From an uncultured Chromatiaceae bacterium (GTDB lineage Bacteria; Pseudomonadota; Gammaproteobacteria; Enterobacterales; Alteromonadaceae): a stretch of 64,000 nucleotides of DNA. A program made the position numbers and the translations under genes. The notes under the pieces are model-generated. The model searched no databases. It was not told the origin of the DNA and was given only the letters and a program-made list of their open reading frames with translations. Shown here piece after piece: positions 43,694 to 51,211 of the stretch (positions within the stretch are counted from its first letter, which is position 1; each line of letters starts with the position of its first letter). Where the stretch lies: positions 5,515 to 69,514 of the forward strand of contig CALJUX010000072.1 in assembly GCA_937978655.1 (NCBI GenBank), given 5' to 3'.

Positions 43694-44127
43694 GTTGGGT
43701 CCGTTGTGGCTGTGTTTTCTGCCGGTACATCTGCCGGTAACAGCTGACTGAGGCGCTGCCAGAGTTGTTTTTTGTGCGCCGGCGGCAGAAAACTCTGGGG
43801 GGCAGCGCTATAGAGGCCAGTGCTGGTCAGTTGGATATCTGCAGTGTCGGCCTGATAAAACCATTGAGCCGCTACACCGGCTTGTTGCAAACAACACAAC
43901 AAGTCCTGCACCAGCGGCAAACTGGCATCAGCCGCCAGCCACTGCGGCGGAATTTCTGCAACTGGGGCAGATTCTGGCTGTGGTGTCGGGACAGCAACAT
44001 GCACCACTGGCTGATAAGCCGGTGCAGCTAAGTGTGTTTGTAACGGTTGAATGTTCAGCTGCTGTAAGAACTGCAGCTGCAGTTCTGACATGGAAGATGT
44101 GATGTTGTCTGTCACGTCTGGATTCAT
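43690..44127 (-). CDS. holD: DNA polymerase III psi subunit, HolD-like
   Basis: A 145-residue HolD candidate. The N-terminus (QFLQQLNIQPLQTH) resembles the psi segment that contacts the clamp loader. The rest is poorly conserved, as usual for psi, with a hydrophobic core (WLAADASLPLVQDLLCCLQQAGV) and a C-terminal basic stretch (PPAHKKQLWQRLSQL). The position directly before rimI decides the call. The ATG at 44127 has AAGG upstream; the frame extends back to 44190 over the tRNA-Trp gene and is not accepted. The TTG/ATG choice is uncertain. Confidence 0.75.
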   Translation of the reverse strand: MNPDVTDNITSSMSELQLQFLQQLNIQPLQTHLAAPAYQPVVHVAVPTPQPESAPVAEIPPQWLAADASLPLVQDLLCCLQQAGVAAQWFYQADTADIQLTSTGLYSAAPQSFLPPAHKKQLWQRLSQLLPADVPAENTATTDPT

Positions 44128-44160
44128 CTCAGCACCTTGTTTGGTCTTGCCTGAGAGAAT

Positions 44161-44237
44161 TGGCAGGGGCAGAGGGATTCGAACCCCCAACCATCGGTTT
44201 TGGAGACCGCTGTTCTACCAATTGGAACTATGCCCCT
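44161..44237 (-). tRNA. tRNA-Trp (anticodon CCA)
   Basis: On the minus strand the 77-base sequence folds as tRNA. The acceptor stem AGGGGCA pairs with TGCCCCT, followed by discriminator G and an encoded CCA. The anticodon loop reads CTCCAAA with anticodon CCA, and the T-arm has GGTTCGAATCC. The sequence is close to E. coli tRNA-Trp, with one extra D-loop base. A promoter lies at 44252-44279 and holD follows 33 bases downstream on the same strand. Confidence 0.96.
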
Positions 44238-44251
44238 GTGATTGAGGCGCC

Positions 44252-44279
44252 ATTATACAAAACAAGTTTTAAAGGTAAA
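44252..44279 (-). promoter_or_regulatory. Promoter of tRNA-Trp
   Basis: On the minus strand TTTACC (44279-44274), 16 bases and TATAAT (44257-44252) form a sigma-70 promoter. It is followed by GGCGCC, a GC-rich discriminator typical of stable-RNA promoters under stringent control. The start point would lie just before the mature tRNA. Confidence 0.65.
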
Positions 44280-44510
44280 GCAAAAATCACTGACAAAGCA
44301 ATCAATTGCACATTATTCCGCCAATGCGGCGACGCAGCAAACAGCTTTGGCTTATTCGCTGCGCTATATGCGCATTTGCTTGTATAAAAAAGATGCACGG
44401 CACTGAGGCATTTGTTAGCATGGCGCGCCAATTCGGCACCGAAGTTGCGGTCTGTAAAAACAACAGCTACAACTTAGGACACAGGATGACGAGAAACCAA
44501 GGATGTTTGC

Positions 44511-44897
44511 ATGAAAATGACCGATTATTCAGTATTGATCATCGACGATGTACCTTCAGTCCGGGAATATCTGCGCCAGACGCTGATGCTGCTCGGGATC
44601 ACCAGAGTCAGTGAAGCGGCCAACGGCAGTGTTGGCATCAGCAGCTACACCAAACAACAGCAAGACGTGGTTTTTTTGGATATCGAGCTGCCAGATTGCG
44701 ACGGCAAGTCCCTGCTGCGCCAGCTAAAAGAAATCAATCCCAACGCCAATGTAGTCATCATGACGGCGCACAGTACCGTCGAGAATGTGCAGCAAAGCAT
44801 TCTGGCCGGCGCCTGCGGTTTTATTGCCAAACCCTTTTCTGCAAAAAAAATTGAGTCCGTGCTGGTGAAATGCCAGAAGAAAACGTTGCCCGCCTGA
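44511..44897 (+). CDS. Stand-alone response-regulator receiver (CheY-like)
   Basis: A 128-residue single receiver domain with Asp12/Asp13, phospho-acceptor Asp57 in FLDIELPDCDG, Thr85 in IMTAHS and Lys107 in IAKPF. It has no output domain. No kinase or chemotaxis gene is near, so its partner is unknown; CheY-like motor control or relay to another protein are both possible. The ATG at 44511 is used; a second ATG lies two codons on. Its stop overlaps an inverted repeat shared with the convergent HopJ-family gene. Confidence 0.9.
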   Translation: MKMTDYSVLIIDDVPSVREYLRQTLMLLGITRVSEAANGSVGISSYTKQQQDVVFLDIELPDCDGKSLLRQLKEINPNANVVIMTAHSTVENVQQSILAGACGFIAKPFSAKKIESVLVKCQKKTLPA

Positions 44898-44924
44898 ACC
44901 GCGTTTTCCCTGTCTGGTTCAGGC
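44892..44924. terminator. Inverted repeat at the junction of convergent genes
   Basis: A 9-bp repeat (44892-44900 with 44916-44924) encloses 15 bases and overlaps both stop codons. It may end both transcripts, although no clear T run follows. Confidence 0.4.
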
Positions 44925-45263
44925 TTTACCTGTCAAAGCCTGCCCGACAAACTCAATGCCTGCCCAGCCGGTGCGCATAAAATTGCGGATATTGGCATGG
45001 TTGCTGCCTTTAATATCCGGCAACACATCAAGCCGGTAAAAGTCACCAAATAACTGTAAAGTCTGCGGCTCCGACAGCTGATGCAACAAAGCAAAAGCGA
45101 GGATTTTACAGGAGCCGTTGTTTTCCCCGGCCGCGTTAAACTGCTCACCATTCTGGAAGGCGGTCGGCGTGAAATCATACAAGGCATCAATCAATGCGAT
45201 GGTCTGCTGGAAGCTGATGCTTTCAGGCTCGGTACTCAACTGACGAAAAAATGTTTCCAACAT
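44919..45263 (-). CDS. HopJ-type effector-family protein
   Basis: A 114-residue protein of the HopJ/HopPmaJ family, recognisable from ISFQQTIALIDALYDFTPTAFQNG and NAAGENNGSCKILAFALLHQL, with FGDFYRLDVLPD and HANIRNFM. The family is named after a Pseudomonas type III effector, but most members, like this one, are in organisms without such context and act, if at all, inside the cell. No secretion gene is in the window. Convergent with the receiver gene. Confidence 0.85.
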   Translation of the reverse strand: MLETFFRQLSTEPESISFQQTIALIDALYDFTPTAFQNGEQFNAAGENNGSCKILAFALLHQLSEPQTLQLFGDFYRLDVLPDIKGSNHANIRNFMRTGWAGIEFVGQALTGKA

Positions 45264-45337
45264 AAAATTGCCTAAAGTTTAACCAGAATGAGCCGATAGA
45301 GCGTTCAATCGTCCATCAATTCCGATGGGAGGACCCG

Positions 45338-46309
45338 ATGAACGTCATCAGCGCCACACAGGCATTCAGTGCCCGCGAACAGCAGTTATTTCAGCACAGC
45401 CGGGTCGAAGTTCAGTCTTCGCCAGTTGCCCGCCCCGCCCCCGCATCAACAGCGCAAGCAGTTGATCCAAAGAGTGAAACCGAGTCTAAGTCATCCGACG
45501 AACAAAATGAAGATGGTCAGCAATTCAGCGCCAAAGAAAGTATTGGTACTGTAAAACGGATTTTAGAACAGCTGAGCAGTGGCAAATTGCTCAGCTGGCT
45601 CGATGGCTCTGCCTTTGACAAAATTCAGGCACAGCAACAGCAACTTGACGCGGAAGCCACCCCGCCCGAAGCGCCCGCTGAGCGCACTATCATGGAATTT
45701 AACTACCGTTATCAGGCGGTTGAAGCGAGCTTCGCTGGCGAAGTGCAGTTAGAAGATGGCAGCAGTCAAAGTTTTGCCTTTAGTTTCAGCCTGCAGGAAA
45801 GTTACGCCAGTTTCAGCATGCGTCAGGAAGCGGTGCTGAAAGATCCATTGATTTTAAGCACCACAGGTCAGAGTTTTCAGTGGACCGGCGCCAGTCAGTC
45901 ATTTGATTTTTTCAGTGACGGCAGAAGCGCTGAGTTACCGACGCTGGCAAATGGCCAGTATTACCTGAGTTATGACCGTAATCAGGATGGTCAAATCACA
46001 CAAGGCAAAGAATTGTTTGGCCCCAGTACTGGCCAGGGATTTGCTGAACTCGCAGCGCTGGATGAAGACAAAGACGGCTTTGTCGACAGCAGCGACAGCG
46101 CCTGGCAACAGCTGAGCCTGTGGCGGCCGGGTGAAACTCCGACCAGCCTGAGCGAAGCCGGCATCGGCGCACTTTCGGCTCAATCGGTCGCGACCTCTTT
46201 TGGCCTGTACGACGGTGATGCGCTGCTAGCCCGCATCGCGCGCAGTGGCATCTTTTTAGCTGAACAGGGTCAAGTCGGTTTGCTGCAGCAGGTTGATTTG
46301 AATATCTGA
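45338..46309 (+). CDS. Protein with EF-hand/VCBS-like calcium motifs, unknown function
   Basis: A 323-residue protein with no signal peptide. The N-terminal ~70 residues are Ser/Gln/Glu-rich and disordered. A middle beta-rich part (EFNYRYQAVEASFAGEVQLEDGSSQSFAFSF) is followed by two calcium-loop motifs: DRNQDGQITQGKELFG and DEDKDGFVDSSDSAW, typical of EF-hand-like loops. The C-terminus has no known domain. AGGA lies four bases before the ATG. I do not recognise a family function; related hypothetical proteins in Shewanella-like genomes are expected. Confidence 0.7.
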   Translation: MNVISATQAFSAREQQLFQHSRVEVQSSPVARPAPASTAQAVDPKSETESKSSDEQNEDGQQFSAKESIGTVKRILEQLSSGKLLSWLDGSAFDKIQAQQQQLDAEATPPEAPAERTIMEFNYRYQAVEASFAGEVQLEDGSSQSFAFSFSLQESYASFSMRQEAVLKDPLILSTTGQSFQWTGASQSFDFFSDGRSAELPTLANGQYYLSYDRNQDGQITQGKELFGPSTGQGFAELAALDEDKDGFVDSSDSAWQQLSLWRPGETPTSLSEAGIGALSAQSVATSFGLYDGDALLARIARSGIFLAEQGQVGLLQQVDLNI

Positions 46310-46318
46310 CAGTGAGTG

Positions 46319-46337
46319 CCGGATCTGGCTGATCCGG
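46319..46337. repeat. Perfect 7-bp inverted repeat upstream of the Ada/AlkA gene
   Basis: A 7-bp GC-rich palindrome (46319-46325 with 46331-46337, 5-base loop) lies between the calcium-protein stop and the GTG start at 46390. It lacks a T run, so it may be a weak terminator or a binding site. Confidence 0.5.
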
Positions 46338-46389
46338 AGCAGAACTTCGCGTTACACTGCGCTCAGCTGAATTTGCCGGAGCGCCGTCT

Positions 46390-47844
46390 GTGTCCACCGA
46401 AGTGATCCCTGCCGCTGAAACCTGTCAGCAAGCGCGCTTAAGCCGTGATGCGCGCTTTGATGGCCTGTTTTACATTGCGGTCAACAGCACCGGCATTTAT
46501 TGCCGGCCCATCTGCCCGGCGCGGGCGCCAGCCGAACATCAGGTGCAATATTTTGCTTCCGCCGCTTCGGCCGCGGCCGCCGGCTTTCGGCCTTGCCTGC
46601 GTTGCCGGCCGGACAGTGCGCCAGGCTCACCGGCCTGGCAAGGCAATCAGACCAGCTTGCGCCGTGCAATGAAGCTGATTGATCAAGGCGCCTTACAGGA
46701 CGGCGACCAAACTTCCTTATGTGCACGCCTTGGTATCAGCGAGCGTTATCTGCGTAAGCTGTTTGCCCAGCATCTGGGCGTCTCTCCCAAACAATATGCG
46801 TTGTATCAGCAAATTCTGTTCGCCAAACAATTACTGCATCAAACCCAAATGCCGGTAACCGATATCGCTGCGATGGCCGGCTTTCACAGCCTGCGCCGCT
46901 TTCACGATGCCTTTAAACAACAATTACAACTGACACCAACACAAATACGGGGACAACGTATGGCGCAGCATTCTGCGATCATTGAACTGGAGCTGAGTTA
47001 TCGCCCGCCACTGGCCTGGCATTTATTACTGGAGTTCTGGCAACAACGCACTTTAACCGGCCTGGAATGGCTGCACGGTGAGCATTATGGCCGGCTGATT
47101 GACTGGCCACCAGGCCAGGGCCAGCAACACGGCTGGTTTGACGTTGCGCCTATCGCCGGCAAAAACGCCCTGAAGCTGACACTGCATTGGCCAGACCACG
47201 AAACCCTGCTGCCGGTAGTGAAGCAAATCCGCCGGCTGCTGGATTTAGACGCCGATTTACAGGTGATTGAACAGCATCTGCAAAACCAGCTTGGCGCCAG
47301 TGTAAAAACCGGCCTGCGTATTCCCGGGGTCTGGTCGGCCTGGGAAGCCGGCATCCGCGCTATTTTGGGCCAGCAAGTCAGTATCGCCGGCGCGCGGGCC
47401 CAGCTGAACCGGTTGCTGGTGTTAGGCTCTGAACAACCCTGGCCCTCAGCGGTGCCTGCCCATACGCCTGACACCGTCTGGCGGCAATTTCCCACGCCGG
47501 CGCAAGTGGGCGCTGATGAATTGTTGATGCTAAAAGTGCCGGGCGCCAGGCGTCAGACCTTGCTGGCTCTGGCCGACATGATGTGGGCCACGCCAGAGCA
47601 GCACCCATCACAATGGCTGCCAATTAAAGGCATTGGCCCCTGGACTGTCGCTTATGCCTGCCTGCGCGGTTTATCAGAAACCGATGTCTGGCTTGGCGGT
47701 GATTTGGGCATTCAAAAAGCGCTGGCGCGTCAACATGCCGGTTTTGATGCACAAACGCTGTCGCCGTGGCGCAGTTATGCCACCTTACAACTTTGGTTTG
47801 GTCTGGCCGACACGCCGGCCAGCGCAACCGTACAAGGAGAATAA
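46390..47844 (+). CDS. alkA: Ada-type sensor fused to AlkA 3-methyladenine DNA glycosylase
   Basis: A 484-residue fusion. The N-terminal Ada zinc domain has Cys38 (YCRP), Cys42, Cys69 and Cys72, at exactly the positions used in E. coli Ada; Cys38 is the methylphosphotriester acceptor. An AraC-type HTH follows (SLCARLGISERYLRKLFAQHLGVSP, ~100-190), then the AlkA N-terminal domain and HhH-GPD glycosylase (LKVPGARRQTLLALA, LPIKGIGPWTVAYACL). The catalytic Asp438 sits in WLGGDLGIQ. The C-terminal O6-methyltransferase of Ada is absent, but ogt follows one base later. The GTG start has GGAG upstream. Confidence 0.94.
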   Translation: MSTEVIPAAETCQQARLSRDARFDGLFYIAVNSTGIYCRPICPARAPAEHQVQYFASAASAAAAGFRPCLRCRPDSAPGSPAWQGNQTSLRRAMKLIDQGALQDGDQTSLCARLGISERYLRKLFAQHLGVSPKQYALYQQILFAKQLLHQTQMPVTDIAAMAGFHSLRRFHDAFKQQLQLTPTQIRGQRMAQHSAIIELELSYRPPLAWHLLLEFWQQRTLTGLEWLHGEHYGRLIDWPPGQGQQHGWFDVAPIAGKNALKLTLHWPDHETLLPVVKQIRRLLDLDADLQVIEQHLQNQLGASVKTGLRIPGVWSAWEAGIRAILGQQVSIAGARAQLNRLLVLGSEQPWPSAVPAHTPDTVWRQFPTPAQVGADELLMLKVPGARRQTLLALADMMWATPEQHPSQWLPIKGIGPWTVAYACLRGLSETDVWLGGDLGIQKALARQHAGFDAQTLSPWRSYATLQLWFGLADTPASATVQGE

Positions 47845-47845
47845 A

Positions 47846-48418
47846 ATGCAACCGCCCTCTCAAGTCGCTTATTGCTTGTCCCCGCTCGGCGCGCTGGAGA
47901 TTTATGCCAATGCCGCCGGCATCACAGCAGTGCATTTCCCCGATGTGCAAAAAGACCGCAGTCTGGCCGACCGCAAGCATCAGGATGTTACAGCGACAGC
48001 GTGCCAAAGTGATGATTTTCAGCTGCTCTCGCTTCAGGCAGACGGTGCAGTTGCGCTGTTGCTGCAACAAGCGGCAGCGCAGCTGGCTGAGTATTTTGCC
48101 GGCACCCGGCAGCACTTTGACCTGCCGCTGGCGGCCAGCGGCACTGCTTTTCAGCAGCAGGTCTGGCAGCAGCTGTGTCGGGTTCCCTATGGCCAAACCC
48201 AAAGTTATGGCGAGCTGGCGTTGCGACTTGGCAATAAAAATGCGATGCGCGCCGTTGGCGCCGCCAATGGCCGTAATCCCATCGCCATTATAGTGCCGTG
48301 TCACCGGGTGATTGGTGCCGACGGCAAACTGACTGGATATGCCGGTGGCCTGGACCGCAAAGTCTGGTTGTTACAACATGAACAACGCATCACCAACGCC
48401 ATTCATTCGAATATTTAG
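47846..48418 (+). CDS. ogt: Methylated-DNA-protein cysteine S-methyltransferase
   Basis: A 190-residue O6-alkylguanine-DNA alkyltransferase. Active-site motif IVPCHRVIG contains the acceptor Cys152, with FQQQVWQQLCRVPYGQTQSYGELA and GAANGRNP before it. The longer frame from 47633 is spurious: AAGGAG precedes the ATG at 47846, one base after the alkA stop. The pair completes the Ada adaptive response with two separate polypeptides. Confidence 0.95.
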   Translation: MQPPSQVAYCLSPLGALEIYANAAGITAVHFPDVQKDRSLADRKHQDVTATACQSDDFQLLSLQADGAVALLLQQAAAQLAEYFAGTRQHFDLPLAASGTAFQQQVWQQLCRVPYGQTQSYGELALRLGNKNAMRAVGAANGRNPIAIIVPCHRVIGADGKLTGYAGGLDRKVWLLQHEQRITNAIHSNI

Positions 48419-48458
48419 AATAAATAGTGGGATTCATTGCGATGTTAATTCGATAAGT

Positions 48459-48489
48459 TTTAAGGTTAACTAGGCGCGTAAACCTTAAA
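48459..48489. promoter_or_regulatory. Inverted-repeat operator candidate before the pirin gene
   Basis: A perfect 9-bp inverted repeat (48459-48467 with 48481-48489) with a 13-base spacer ends 15 bases before the pirin start. Its size fits a dimeric repressor or activator site; no regulator gene is adjacent. Confidence 0.4.
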
Positions 48490-48504
48490 TTCTGGAGCCC
48501 GCTG

Positions 48505-49389
48505 ATGAAACTACGTACTCTTGGCCAACTCTGGCCTGCCAAACAAGTCTCTGACGGAGCAGGCGTTAAAATCCGCCGCAGTATTGGCTTGCAGCCACAG
48601 TGGCGGCTCGACCCTTTTCTGATGCTGGACTGTTTTGGCTCCGATGAAGCCGCCGACTATATTGCCGGCTTCCCGCCGCATCCGCATCGTGGTTTTGAAA
48701 CAGTCACTTATATGCTCGACGGCCATATGTTGCATCAGGATCATCTGGGTAATCAGGGCCACCTGAAAAGCGGCGGCGTGCAGTGGATGACGGCCGGGCG
48801 TGGCATTATTCACTCTGAAATGCCACAACAGGAATCCGGCCTGATGCGCGGCTTTCAGCTGTGGCTGAATCTGCCGGCGGCGGAAAAAATGCAGGAGCCG
48901 GCTTATCTGGATTTAGATCCGACGCAAATTCCGGCGGTGGTTATTCCTGAAGGCCAAATCAAAGTCATCGCCGGCACCTTACAAAGCCCGGCCGACAGCG
49001 AATCCGCGCTGGGGCTCACCACAGGGCCAATCCGCGCCGTATCAACGCAGCCGTTATATCTGGACCTGCAACTGCATAGCGCTGCCACGCTGACACTGGC
49101 CATTCCGGCCGGCCATAACGCGCTGGTTTATCCCTATGAAGGTGAAGTCTGGCTTGGCAGCCACCGCGTGCCGCTGCATCACGCCGGTGTACTGACGGAC
49201 GGTGACAGCCTTGTACTTCGCACTGAAGGCCCGGCCCGCGTCATTGTGCTTGCCGGTAAACCACTGCAGGAACCCATCGCGCAATACGGTCCTTTTGTGA
49301 TGAACACTGTGGCAGAGATTGAACAGGCGATTGCCGATTATCAGCAAGGTAAACTGACAGACCGCGCCGCCAAAGTCCTGCAGATTTAG
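48505..49389 (+). CDS. Pirin family protein
   Basis: A 294-residue bicupin. The N-terminal cupin motifs are FPPHPHRGFETVTYMLDG, HLKSGGVQWMTAGRGIIHSE, with the metal-binding His/Glu set, and PVMP-like WLNLPAAEKM. The C-terminal cupin is typical of pirins. Bacterial pirins are metal-binding cupins; some act as quercetinases (YhhW) and many regulate central metabolism or are unassigned. GGAG precedes the ATG by eight bases. A palindrome lies just upstream. Confidence 0.92.
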   Translation: MKLRTLGQLWPAKQVSDGAGVKIRRSIGLQPQWRLDPFLMLDCFGSDEAADYIAGFPPHPHRGFETVTYMLDGHMLHQDHLGNQGHLKSGGVQWMTAGRGIIHSEMPQQESGLMRGFQLWLNLPAAEKMQEPAYLDLDPTQIPAVVIPEGQIKVIAGTLQSPADSESALGLTTGPIRAVSTQPLYLDLQLHSAATLTLAIPAGHNALVYPYEGEVWLGSHRVPLHHAGVLTDGDSLVLRTEGPARVIVLAGKPLQEPIAQYGPFVMNTVAEIEQAIADYQQGKLTDRAAKVLQI

Positions 49390-49416
49390 GCCGCAGCGCC
49401 CGGCGCGAAATCGCGC

Positions 49417-49445
49417 TGGGACATTGTCCGGCCTGCTTGTATAAT
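49417..49445 (+). promoter_or_regulatory. Possible promoter of mtnN
   Basis: A perfect TATAAT box (49440-49445) has TGGGAC 17 bases upstream as a weak -35. It lies 28 bases before the chosen mtnN start. Confidence 0.4.
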
Positions 49446-49473
49446 GCCGTTTTTTTGTCACAGGATTTTCCTC

Positions 49474-50181
49474 ATGCAATTAATCGGCATTATCGGCGCG
49501 ATGGAACAAGAAGTTGCCATCCTCAAAGCGCAACTGAGTCAGATTGAAACCACCCGCGTCGCCAGCTTTGAATTTCACCGTGGCCAGTTACAGGGCCGCG
49601 ATGTGGTGCTGGTGCAGTCCGGCATTGGCAAAGTGACTGCCGCTATTGCCACTACCTTATTAATTCAGATATTTCAGCCATCGGCAGTGATTAACACTGG
49701 TTCTGCCGGCGGTTTTGACCCTGAACTCAATGTCGGCGACATCGTCGTCTCCACCGAATTACGTCATCACGATGTCGACGTCACCGCATTTGGTTATGAA
49801 CCGGGCCAGCTGCCGCGTCTGCCAGCCGCTTTCACTGCAGATCCGGCCTTAGTGGCCGCCGCAGTGCGCAGTATCCAGACGCTTGGGTTTTGCCAGACCA
49901 AAACCGGCCTTATCACCACCGGTGATGTCTTTATGTGTGATCCGGAGCGCATTAACAAAACCCGCGCCACTTTCCCAGCAATGCTGGCGGTAGAAATGGA
50001 AGGCGCGGCGATTGCGCAAGTCTGTTACCAGCTCAACACGCCTTTTGTGGTGATCCGCAGTTTAAGTGATATCGCCGGCAAAGAATCGCCGACCTCGTTT
50101 GAAGCCTATCTGGAAATTGCCTCGAAAAACAGCAGTGCGATGGTCATTGAATTGCTGCGCCAGTTAGCCAGCCCGCAGTAA
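49474..50181 (+). CDS. mtnN: 5'-methylthioadenosine/S-adenosylhomocysteine nucleosidase
   Basis: A 235-residue nucleosidase that cleaves MTA, SAH and 5'-deoxyadenosine, serving methionine salvage and autoinducer-2 precursor supply. It shows IGIIGAMEQEVAIL, VINTGSAGGFDPELNVGDIVVS, LITTGDVF and AVEMEGAAIAQVCYQLNTPFVVIRSLSDIA with the catalytic Asp. The ATG at 49474 has AGGA eight bases upstream; the frame from 49444 is rejected. The next gene in the same direction is the CobD-like membrane protein. Confidence 0.97.
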   Translation: MQLIGIIGAMEQEVAILKAQLSQIETTRVASFEFHRGQLQGRDVVLVQSGIGKVTAAIATTLLIQIFQPSAVINTGSAGGFDPELNVGDIVVSTELRHHDVDVTAFGYEPGQLPRLPAAFTADPALVAAAVRSIQTLGFCQTKTGLITTGDVFMCDPERINKTRATFPAMLAVEMEGAAIAQVCYQLNTPFVVIRSLSDIAGKESPTSFEAYLEIASKNSSAMVIELLRQLASPQ

Positions 50182-50198
50182 CTACTGTAGTCAACAAG

Positions 50199-51191
50199 AT
50201 GCCCTTTACTGCAACCGAGTTCTGGCAAACCTTGCATCAGCTCCCGGCCTTTGAGCCAGGGCTGTTGTGCCTGCTCGCGTTATTGTTAGCGCAGGGCGCT
50301 GCACTGCCGCGACAATATCAGCCCTGGCCGCTGTTGCAGCTGCTGGCACAACGGATAGAACACAAGGTCAATCAGCGGAATGACAGCCCGGGCCAGCGCC
50401 GGCTTGCCGGCACGCTGGCCCTTGGACTCATCCTGGCGCCTTCACTGCTGTTGTTGTGGACGGTGCGGCAGTTATCAGAATGGCCGGCCGGTTTTGATGC
50501 CCTGTTGCTGTATTTATGTCTTGATCAACGCATTTATCAGCGCCAGATCGCCGAGGTCGCTGACAGTCTTCAGCGCCAGCAGCGGCAACTGGCAAAAGAT
50601 CAGCTGCAACCTATGTTGCGTCGTGACTGTGCAGCATTATCCGATACCGGTCTCGCCAAAGCCGGTATTGAAGTGCTGGCACTGCGGCAGGTCCGGCATT
50701 TTGCCGCAGTCCTTGGCTGGTATCTGCTCGGCGGTGCGCTGGCGGCAGTGGCCTGGCGGATGGTCCTGGAGCTGCAGCAAAGCTGGTCCGGCAAAATCGC
50801 GGCTCAGCGCGTTTTTAGTACCGCTATCACCCTGTGCAGCAGGCTGCTGATCATGCCGGTCTTGTGGATTTATGGCCTGTTGGTGGCGATTATGTACCGG
50901 TTATGGCCGGCACTGCGTTATTTCAGCGCCAGCGGCGCTGCCGGACTGCCGGCGCCTGATCGGTTTTATCTGGCGGCCTGGAGTGCAGCCTTACAGCGCA
51001 ATCTGGGTGGGCCTGTGATGTATCAGGGCCAGAAACTGCGCCGGGACCGGATAGGCCCCGCTGCGCAGCCGCAGCTGAGTGATTTGCAGCTGGCATTGCG
51101 GCTCAGCCGGCAACTGCAATGGGCGGTATTTCTGCTGTTATGTTGCGGTTTGGGCCTGATTTTACTCTATCAGTGGCCCGGCCTGCACTGA
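50199..51191 (+). CDS. CobD/CbiB-like membrane protein
   Basis: A 330-residue membrane protein with about five hydrophobic segments and a soluble middle (QRQLAKDQLQPMLRRDCAALSDTGLAKAGIEVLALRQVRH). It recalls CobD/CbiB, which couples aminopropanol to cobyric acid, and AmpE, its relative. It follows mtnN by 17 bases, a pairing I recall from Shewanella-type genomes. No other cobalamin gene is in the window, so a role in B12 synthesis is unsupported. No convincing ribosome-binding site is seen before the ATG. Confidence 0.7.
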   Translation: MPFTATEFWQTLHQLPAFEPGLLCLLALLLAQGAALPRQYQPWPLLQLLAQRIEHKVNQRNDSPGQRRLAGTLALGLILAPSLLLLWTVRQLSEWPAGFDALLLYLCLDQRIYQRQIAEVADSLQRQQRQLAKDQLQPMLRRDCAALSDTGLAKAGIEVLALRQVRHFAAVLGWYLLGGALAAVAWRMVLELQQSWSGKIAAQRVFSTAITLCSRLLIMPVLWIYGLLVAIMYRLWPALRYFSASGAAGLPAPDRFYLAAWSAALQRNLGGPVMYQGQKLRRDRIGPAAQPQLSDLQLALRLSRQLQWAVFLLLCCGLGLILLYQWPGLH

Positions 51192-51211
51192 CGTACTCCA
51201 CTGGACTTTTG

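Noticed and set aside
44128..44190. N-terminal extension of holD over tRNA-Trp
   Set aside because: It would translate the tRNA gene; an ATG with a ribosome-binding site exists after it.
47633..47845. Extension of ogt into alkA
   Set aside because: The AAGGAG site and ATG at 47846 give the family length.
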